From assembly GCF_019396385.1 (NCBI RefSeq), contig NZ_JAHKRN010000037.1, forward strand, positions 1-64,000: 64,000 bases of DNA, read 5' to 3'. Of the stretch, positions 58,509-64,000 are shown piece by piece. How positions within the stretch are numbered: the first letter of the stretch is position 1; every line of letters starts with the position of its first letter. Origin of the DNA: Nonomuraea harbinensis (GTDB taxonomy: Bacteria > Actinomycetota > Actinomycetes > Streptosporangiales > Streptosporangiaceae). A model generated the notes under the pieces. It searched no databases. It worked only from the letters and a program-made list of their open reading frames with translations, and had not been told where the DNA came from. The translations under genes and the position numbers were made by a program.

Positions 58509-59387
58509 TCAGGCACCGGTCCGCGTCTCCTGGGCCGTGCCGGGGATGAGGGAGCGCCGGACTTCTTCCTCGATGAGGTTCCAGATGTGGTCGACATACG
58601 CGGTGAACCTCTCGCCGCGTTTGGTGTGCAGATCGCGGGGGCGGGGGATGTCGATGCGGATCTCCTCACGGATGCGCCCCGGGTGGGCGGCCATCACGAT
58701 CACCCGGTCGGCGAGCAGTACGGCCTCGTCGAGCTGGTGCGTGATGAACACCACGGTCTTGCGCTGCTTCGTCCAGATGTCGAGCAGCTCGGTCTGCATC
58801 ACCTCGCGGGTCTGCGCGTCGAGGGCGGCGAAGGGCTCGTCCATCAGCAGCAGGGTCGGGTCCACCGCGAGGGCGCGGGCCAGGTTGACCCGCTGGCGCA
58901 TGCCGCCGGAGAGCTGGTGCGGGTAGTGGTTCTCGAACCCGCGCAGCCCGACGAGCTCGATGCACTCCCTGCTCCGCGCGTCCGTCTCCGCCGAGCGACG
59001 GCCGCGGACGTCCAGGCCGAAGCGGACGTTCGCGAGCACGGTCCGCCACGGGTAGAGGGAGTCCTGCTGGAACACCACCGCCATGTCGCCGTGGCGGGGA
59101 TGCGCCGTACGCCCGGACACGCGCACCTCACCGGCCGACGGCGCGATCAGCCCGTCGATGGTCTTGAGCAGCGTGGTCTTGCCGCAGCCGCTCGCGCCGA
59201 CGACGCAGACGAACTCCCCGTCCTCGACGGTGAGGCTGACACCGTCGAGGACCGTGGTGAAGGCGCCGCCGACCTCGTAGCCGACCGACAGCCCGTCGAT
59301 CTCCAGCAGCGGCGACGTCCCCGGCGGGAGGGGAGCGTCGATGGGGTTCTGGCCGCCGGCGGGGCGGCGGCGGAAGGGCCGGAGCAT
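58509..59387 (-). CDS. ABC transporter ATPase (nitrate/sulfonate/taurine type)
   Basis: 292 aa. Walker A VVGASGCGKTTLLK, Q-loop VVFQQDSLYPWRTV, signature LSGGMRQRV, Walker B LLLMDEPFAALD and H-loop FITHQLDEA. The SsuB/TauB/NrtD type works with a single-type permease and a lipoprotein, here at 60844 and 61683. The operon also carries a crotonase and a carboxymuconolactone-decarboxylase-like gene between permease and ATPase, suggesting uptake and degradation of an organic acid or ring compound. ATG at 59387, last gene of the operon. Confidence 0.93.
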   Translation of the reverse strand: MLRPFRRRPAGGQNPIDAPLPPGTSPLLEIDGLSVGYEVGGAFTTVLDGVSLTVEDGEFVCVVGASGCGKTTLLKTIDGLIAPSAGEVRVSGRTAHPRHGDMAVVFQQDSLYPWRTVLANVRFGLDVRGRRSAETDARSRECIELVGLRGFENHYPHQLSGGMRQRVNLARALAVDPTLLLMDEPFAALDAQTREVMQTELLDIWTKQRKTVVFITHQLDEAVLLADRVIVMAAHPGRIREEIRIDIPRPRDLHTKRGERFTAYVDHIWNLIEEEVRRSLIPGTAQETRTGA

Positions 59388-59438
59388 ACGGCTTCCTCTC
59401 TCGATCTCGGCTCCCGGAGCGGCCGGGCACGGCCGATG

Positions 59439-60206
59439 TCAGTCGCGGGCATCCTGGGAGAAAGAGCGGGCGTCGACGGCGGCGAGGGATTCCAGGGCGA
59501 GTCCGTGGGCGAGACCGAACTGCAGCTCGCGGCGGATCAGCATGGTGAGGCACGCGCGGGTGTAGCGGAGCATGAGCGTGGTGTTGGCGGCGAGCTCGCG
59601 GGCGAGCTCCCAGGCCCGGTCGAGCAGCCGGTCCGGTGGCAGCACCTCCGCCACCAGGCCGAGTTCCAGGGCTTCGCGGGCGCCGATGGTGCGCCCGGTG
59701 AGCAGGAAGTGCCGGGCCCTGTTCATGCCCAGGAGCCACGGCCAGACGATGTGGACGCCGTCGCCGGGCACCACCCCGGCGACGACGTGCTGGTGGTCGG
59801 CGAAGACGGCGGTCTCCGAGGCGAGGACGATGTCGGAGAGGAGGGCGAGCTCGGCGTGCTCGGTGGCCGGGCCGTTCACCGCGGCGATGATGGGCACCTC
59901 GATGTCGAGCAGGTCGAAGAGCATGTGCCGCCCCTCGTGCGCCACCCGGTCCCAGCCCTGCGGGGTGGTGTTGCGCTTCTCGAAGGCCATCTCGGTGAGG
60001 AAGTCGGGGCCGCTGCCGGTGAGGATGACGACGCGGTTGTCCGGGTCGGTGGCGATCTGCCGGAACGCCTCGGGCAGTTCGCGGTGCGCCCGCTCCGACC
60101 ACTTCAGCGATCCGCCGCCGGTGTGCAGGGTCACCTGGAGGATGCCGTCCTCCCGCGCCATCCGCACGTCGCCGAAGCGGTCCCGGTACTCCTCGAACCT
60201 GCTCAC
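59439..60206 (-). CDS. Crotonase-family hydrolase, 6-oxocamphor-hydrolase-like
   Basis: 255 aa. Crotonase fold: VVILTGSGPDFLTEM, IIAAVNGPATEHAELALLSD, VAGVVPGDGVHIVWPWLLG, TGRTIGAREALELGLV. The usual enoyl-CoA hydratase Gly-rich Glu motif is replaced by GPATEHAEL, and PGDGVHIVWP is close to the 6-oxocamphor hydrolase (retro-Claisenase) pattern as I recall it. Likely C-C bond hydrolysis of a cyclic beta-diketone rather than hydration. GTG at 60206 with GGAGGGG upstream, overlapping the preceding stop by 4 bp. Confidence 0.78.
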   Translation of the reverse strand: MSRFEEYRDRFGDVRMAREDGILQVTLHTGGGSLKWSERAHRELPEAFRQIATDPDNRVVILTGSGPDFLTEMAFEKRNTTPQGWDRVAHEGRHMLFDLLDIEVPIIAAVNGPATEHAELALLSDIVLASETAVFADHQHVVAGVVPGDGVHIVWPWLLGMNRARHFLLTGRTIGAREALELGLVAEVLPPDRLLDRAWELARELAANTTLMLRYTRACLTMLIRRELQFGLAHGLALESLAAVDARSFSQDARD

Positions 60207-60814
60207 CGCCCCTCCTCCCCGGGCCGCCGGCCGTCGGGCGCCCACGGCTGGTAGCCGGGTTCCAGCGGCACCTGGAAGGTGTCCATCAGCATGGTCAGCG
60301 CCCGCCAGATCGCGATGACGTAGCAGATCTCGACCACCTCGCCGTCGTTCGCGAGCACCTCCTTCAGGTCGCCCAGGGTCTTCTCGGAGACCCGGTCGTC
60401 GCGGGCCATCTCGTCGACCGCGCGCATCACGGCGCGTTCTGCGGGCCCGAATCCTTCGTACGCCGCGCCCTCGCGCACGCCGAGCACGTCGGCGGGCCGC
60501 TTGCCCGGCAGGTCGACGTCGACGGTCGGCGCGTAGTGGTGCGCCCACAGGTACGTGGAGCCGGTCACCCAGGCCACGCGCATGATCGCGAGCTCGCGCA
60601 GCCGGGTCGCCTCGGGCCTGCGGGTCAGTCTCCCTTCCCAGAGGATGCGGTCGTTGATCTCGTTCTCGACGCGGGCGGACTGCGGCGAGTTCAGCAGCAG
60701 CCGGTAGAAGAAGATGCGCGACATCTCCTCGCGCATGCCCGCCTCGACGGCGATCCGCGCCGCCTCCTCGACGGGGAGCATCGGGATCAGGCCCTGGGGT
60801 TCGTCGGTCGGCAT
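60203..60814 (-). CDS. Carboxymuconolactone-decarboxylase/AhpD-like protein
   Basis: 203 aa, all-helical CMD-family protein: LRELAIMRVAWVTGSTYLWA then HHYAPT. The motif lacks the cysteine pair of AhpD-type peroxidases (E-x2-I-x2-A-x4-C): position occupied by Ser/Thr, so a redox role is unlikely. Related proteins act as decarboxylases or hydrolases in aromatic or ring degradation. ATG at 60814 with GGGAG ten bases before; overlaps the crotonase start. Fits an uptake-and-ring-opening operon. Confidence 0.78.
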   Translation of the reverse strand: MPTDEPQGLIPMLPVEEAARIAVEAGMREEMSRIFFYRLLLNSPQSARVENEINDRILWEGRLTRRPEATRLRELAIMRVAWVTGSTYLWAHHYAPTVDVDLPGKRPADVLGVREGAAYEGFGPAERAVMRAVDEMARDDRVSEKTLGDLKEVLANDGEVVEICYVIAIWRALTMLMDTFQVPLEPGYQPWAPDGRRPGEEGR

Positions 60815-60843
60815 AGCCGTGGTCTCCCTGTCGTGGGTGCGGG

Positions 60844-61686
60844 TCATCCCTGGCCTGACTGCCAGGGGGCGACCCGCCGTTCCAACCATTCGAAGATCTT
60901 GACGAGCAGCACGCCGGTGACGGAGAAGATGAGCACCCCGGCGAGCAGCACGTCGGTCTGGAAGTACTGAGAGGACACGAGGATCCGGTAGCCGAGGCCG
61001 CTCTGGGAGCCGAAGAGCTCGCCGACGACGACGCCGATGAGCCCGCGCCCGATGCCCATGCGGATGCCGGCGACCAGGAACGAGACGGAGGTCGGGAACC
61101 GGACCATGGTGAACAGCTGCAGGCGGCTCGCGCCGAACGACCGGGCCGCCTCCAGGTGCTGCGGGTCCGTCGCCCGGATGCCGGCGTCGGTGTTGATCGC
61201 GATGGGCAGGACGACGAGCATGAACACCAGGAGCACGGTCTTGGTCTCGCCGATGCCGAACCAGAGGATGAACAGCGGCGCGAGCGCGACGAGCGGAGTC
61301 GCGTACAGCCCGTTGATGAGCGGGTCTATGTAGTCCTTGGCGCGGCGGCTGGTGCCGAGGAGCAGCCCGAGCAGCACCCCGGCCACGAGCCCGGCGCCGA
61401 ACCCCTTGAGGAACTCGTCCGCGCTGACGAGCAGGTCCTGCTGGAGCGTCCCGTCCGCCCACATCGTGCCGACCGCCTGGACGGTGCTGATCGGCCCGGC
61501 CAGGAAGAGCGGGTTGGCGACGAGATACTCGGCCGCGACATGCCAGACCACGAGGAAGCCGGCGAAGCTGACGACGGCCCGGTAGCCGCGCCATCGGCGG
61601 CCGGAGCCCCTCCGCCGGCGCGGCCCCGGCGCGGGGGGCATAGTGGTGTGCCGCGCCCGCCGCTCGCGGGAGGTCACGCCGCTCAT
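60844..61686 (-). CDS. ABC transporter permease (SsuC/TauC-like)
   Basis: 280 aa, six or so helices. Permease EAA loop is visible as EAARSFGASRLQLFTMVRFP, with VLLGLLLGTSRRAKDYIDPL and VGELFGSQSGLGYRI. Arg-rich N-terminus of about 40 residues. Pairs with the ATPase at 58509 and the lipoprotein at 61683; ATG at 61686 overlaps the lipoprotein stop by 4 bp. An internal ATG at 61641 is less likely. Confidence 0.92.
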   Translation of the reverse strand: MSGVTSRERRARHTTMPPAPGPRRRRGSGRRWRGYRAVVSFAGFLVVWHVAAEYLVANPLFLAGPISTVQAVGTMWADGTLQQDLLVSADEFLKGFGAGLVAGVLLGLLLGTSRRAKDYIDPLINGLYATPLVALAPLFILWFGIGETKTVLLVFMLVVLPIAINTDAGIRATDPQHLEAARSFGASRLQLFTMVRFPTSVSFLVAGIRMGIGRGLIGVVVGELFGSQSGLGYRILVSSQYFQTDVLLAGVLIFSVTGVLLVKIFEWLERRVAPWQSGQG

Positions 61687-62831
61687 GCCGCCGTCTGGCC
61701 CTCGGGAAGCAGGCCCTTGGGGCCCGGACCGTTCTTGACCGAGTCGGGCAGTTCGTCGAAGGCGGCCTTGACGTGGGAGTTCTCGATCAGTCCCGCGATG
61801 TCGGACGGCACGGAGGCGTCCAGGGAGCCGCCGGACTTCATCAAGGAGATCGTCCGGGGGATCACCTCGTCGGCGATGACGCCGTCGCGCGGGTACGCCC
61901 CGGAGGTCACCCAGGTGTAGGAGGCTTCGGCGACGTCCGGCTCGACCTGCGCGTTCTTGGCCAGCAGGGCGATCACCCGGTCCTTGTTCGCCGGGTCGTA
62001 GAGGAAGGCGATGGAGGCGAGGTAGCCCTTGAGGAAGGCGCGCGTGGCGTTGGGGTGCTCGGCGACCCAGTTCTTCAGGGCGATGATGCCGAAGAAGGAC
62101 AGGTCCTGGTATTCGGGCACCTGCTGCAGGTCGTACAGGATCTTGTAGCCCTGCCGTTCCAGCAGCGTGGACGTGGGCGGCAGCACCGCGATGCACTTGA
62201 TCTGGCCGGACTGCAGGGCGGCGAGGGCGGGGCCGGCGTTGAGGTTGACGTTCGTGAGCTTGAAGTCGGCGCCGGCCTTCAGCTTGCCGCCGTGCTCCAT
62301 CATCTTCGACAGGTAGAGGGCGTCGCCGATCCCCTCCGGGTTCTGCGCGCCGCACGTCGCGCCCCTGAGGTCCTCGAAGGACCGGACCTCCTTGGGCACG
62401 ACCAGATACTCGGGGTACGACCGGTAGCCCTCGGCGACGGCGATGACGCGCGGGTCCTTCTGGTGGGCGAGGACGACGGCGTCGTACACGGTGGAGGTGA
62501 ACTGCACCGAGCCGCCGATCATGGCGGCGAGCGCGTTCGGGCTGGACTGCGAGTAGATCATCGACACGTCCAGGCCGTGCTCCCTGAAGATGCCGAACTC
62601 GACGCCGACCTGGATGGCCCAGTTGCCGGCGTTGGCGGTGACGCCGCTGAAGGTCACCTTGTCCACCTCGGGCCCGGCGGCGCCCGCCGTGCTCGGCTCG
62701 GGCGTGGCGGCGGGGGGTTCGCCGGCGCCGCACGCTCCGGCTGTCACCAACAGGGCTGTCGCGGCGAGGATCCGAAGGGCACGGGCGGCACGGGCGGCAC
62801 GGGTGGCACGGGTGGCACGGGTGGGGGGCAT
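61683..62831 (-). CDS. Substrate-binding lipoprotein (SsuA/NMT1-like)
   Basis: 382 aa. Signal peptide with Arg/Ala repeats, then LRILAATALLVTAGACGAGE (lipobox ending in Cys), mature protein with GVTANAGNWAIQVGVEFGIF, GGSVQFTSTVYDAVV, LRGATCGAQNPEGIGDAL and ALQSGQIKCIAVLPPTS: the NMT1/SsuA-like periplasmic-binding-protein type II fold, binding organic anions. ATG at 62831 has AGGAG five bases upstream. First gene of the operon to 58509. Ligand unknown. Confidence 0.9.
   Translation of the reverse strand: MPPTRATRATRAARAARALRILAATALLVTAGACGAGEPPAATPEPSTAGAAGPEVDKVTFSGVTANAGNWAIQVGVEFGIFREHGLDVSMIYSQSSPNALAAMIGGSVQFTSTVYDAVVLAHQKDPRVIAVAEGYRSYPEYLVVPKEVRSFEDLRGATCGAQNPEGIGDALYLSKMMEHGGKLKAGADFKLTNVNLNAGPALAALQSGQIKCIAVLPPTSTLLERQGYKILYDLQQVPEYQDLSFFGIIALKNWVAEHPNATRAFLKGYLASIAFLYDPANKDRVIALLAKNAQVEPDVAEASYTWVTSGAYPRDGVIADEVIPRTISLMKSGGSLDASVPSDIAGLIENSHVKAAFDELPDSVKNGPGPKGLLPEGQTAA
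62781..62825. repeat. 9-bp tandem repeat (five units) in the lipoprotein signal peptide
   Basis: ACGGGCGGC twice, ACGGGTGGC twice and ACGGGTGGG, read on the minus strand as alternating Ala/Thr-Arg codons in the positively charged n-region. Frame-preserving and likely slippage-prone. Confidence 0.75.
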
Positions 62832-62982
62832 CGAAACTCCTAGGCGGGATTCGCGTGCGTTGCTCGACCTCACCCGAACGCCGTTATCGGCATCGTTACC
62901 GGCGCGCGGGCGGAGGCGGACGATCGGGGCGGCCACGGCGGGGTGGCCTGCGGCGACTCCGTTACCGGGCCGCCGCGACAGG

Positions 62983-64000
62983 TCACGGGGCGGGTTCCTC
63001 GGCGGGTTCCTCGGCCGGCTCCTCGGCCGGGTCCTCGGCGGGGACGAGAGGGAGGACGAGCGCCGACGGGTGGCGGTCGTCGTGGACGACGGTCTGCCGC
63101 GCGGGGCGCAGGTCCTCGGGCGCGGTGGCGGTGCCGTCCTCGGTGCCGGCGTGGCGGTCGTACTTGGGGAACGAGCTGCTGGAGACCTCCAGCCGGATGC
63201 GGTGGCCCGGCAGGAAGACGTTGCCGGTGGCGATCAGGTCGACTTCGACGCGGACCGGCCCGGACCCGGCGGCGGCGACCTCCGCCGCGGTCACCCGCCG
63301 GATGCCGTCGCAGAGCAGGAACGCCCGGCCGTCGGGGTGGACGTCGACGAGCTTCGCCGTCACGTCCGTGGCGGGAGCGTCGGTGACCAGGTGCAGCACG
63401 GCGTGGACGGGGCCGATCACCTCGACCGGGCCGGTCAGCGGGTCGCTGCTGTAGACGAGGACGTCGTCGCGGTCCTCGATCGCGCTCTGGTCCATCGGGC
63501 CGGAGTTCGCCGCCGGGTTGGGCAGGTAGGTCGCGCCGCCGCGGGTGGGCACGGGGTCGCGCGGGTCGTACCGGAACGTGTCGGGCGGCTGCGGCCCCTC
63601 GGGAGGTGTGCGGGACAGGCGGCCGTCGCCGTGGCGGGAGTTGGCGGCTCCCCCGCTGTGCAGGTACCAGGGGGTGGCGCGGGCGCGGGCGAGCGGCCAC
63701 TCCTGCTCGTCACGCCACTCGTCCACGCCCATCACGAACACGCGCACCGGCGGCAGCTCGGGACCGCCGGCGCCGGACAGATGCTGGGCGAACCAGGCGA
63801 GCTGCAGTCCTTCCATGTCGATCGCGGCGGGGAAGCGCCGCTCGGGGCCGCAGGCGTCGCCGAACAGGGCGGGCGACCACTGCGTCCACGGGCCGATGAT
63901 CAGGCGCTGCCGCTCGGCCGCCGGGCCGCCCGCGGCCTTGATCGTCTCGTACGCGGCCAGGTTGCCGTCGAGGTGGACGTTGTACCAGCCGGCGACGTGC
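62983..64000 (-). CDS. CocE/NonD-type hydrolase (X-Pro dipeptidyl-peptidase family), 5' end outside window
   Basis: C-terminal about 339 residues are present. Alpha/beta-hydrolase part near the edge: HVAGWYNVHLDGNLAAYE, RLIIGPWTQWSP. The C-terminal jelly-roll domain follows: DVTAKLVDVHPDGRAFLL, GIRRVTAAEVA, ATGNVFLPGHRIRLEVSSSS, FPKYDRHAG. This layout is that of CocE/NonD and X-Pro dipeptidyl-peptidase proteins, Ser-esterases/acyltransferases. It ends in a PAEEPAEE-type tail encoded by a 12-bp repeat. The nucleophile lies beyond the window. It is 151 bp upstream of the lipoprotein gene in the same direction. Confidence 0.88.
   Translation of the reverse strand, partial: HVAGWYNVHLDGNLAAYETIKAAGGPAAERQRLIIGPWTQWSPALFGDACGPERRFPAAIDMEGLQLAWFAQHLSGAGGPELPPVRVFVMGVDEWRDEQEWPLARARATPWYLHSGGAANSRHGDGRLSRTPPEGPQPPDTFRYDPRDPVPTRGGATYLPNPAANSGPMDQSAIEDRDDVLVYSSDPLTGPVEVIGPVHAVLHLVTDAPATDVTAKLVDVHPDGRAFLLCDGIRRVTAAEVAAAGSGPVRVEVDLIATGNVFLPGHRIRLEVSSSSFPKYDRHAGTEDGTATAPEDLRPARQTVVHDDRHPSALVLPLVPAEDPAEEPAEEPAEEPAP

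Overview
The window is very GC-rich, with short intergenic gaps, 4-bp ATGA/GTGA gene overlaps, frequent GTG starts, F420/luciferase-type oxidoreductases and LuxR/TetR/AraC/HxlR regulators. This fits a filamentous actinomycete, perhaps Streptosporangiales-like (the order is a guess). Most of it (about 1-52 kb) looks like a specialised-metabolite gene cluster built around an enediyne-type iterative polyketide synthase (PKS).

Core (35.4-46.5 kb, + strand): one tightly coupled operon carries the enediyne cassette DUF1702/UnbL (E4), FG-GAP protein UnbV (E3), membrane protein UnbU (E5), the PKS (KS-AT-ACP-KR-DH plus a shortened C-terminal domain) and a hot-dog thioesterase (E10). It is followed by a Rossmann NADPH/F420-type reductase and two small membrane proteins. 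A 445-bp AT-richer regulatory gap precedes it.

Tailoring and protection region (0.5-35 kb, both strands, several operons): three P450s, two paralogous Rieske oxygenases, two SnoaL-like proteins, an FAD monooxygenase, an F420/FMN-type monooxygenase, two stand-alone methyltransferases and a third fused to a UbiB/AarF-type kinase domain, two further UbiB-like proteins, a stand-alone PKS-ketoreductase-like SDR, a hydrolase pair of which one has lost its nucleophile, two VOC proteins and five SRPBCC genes carrying about seven domains. SRPBCC (CalC type) and VOC (TnmS type) proteins are known enediyne self-resistance folds, so the set may bind or sequester a reactive product or its hydrophobic intermediates. 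Regulators here are ArsR, AraC, HxlR and TetR; an ArsR-type operator is shared by two promoters 9 kb apart.

Right part (46.5-64 kb): a luciferase-like monooxygenase, a large secreted protein (sialidase-like/DUF4185-type N-terminus, nine FnIII repeats, C-terminal prokaryotic phospholipase A2), a large LuxR-family ATPase regulator with internal tandem repeats, a TetR/DHA2-pump pair with two visible operators, an SDR, and a catabolic-looking operon (substrate-binding lipoprotein, ABC permease, ATPase, 6-oxocamphor-hydrolase-like crotonase, carboxymuconolactone-decarboxylase-like protein), ending in a partial CocE/NonD-type hydrolase. From about 47 kb onward the genes are probably outside the enediyne cluster. 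No glycosyltransferase, deoxysugar, halogenase, rRNA, tRNA, transposase or CRISPR array was seen.
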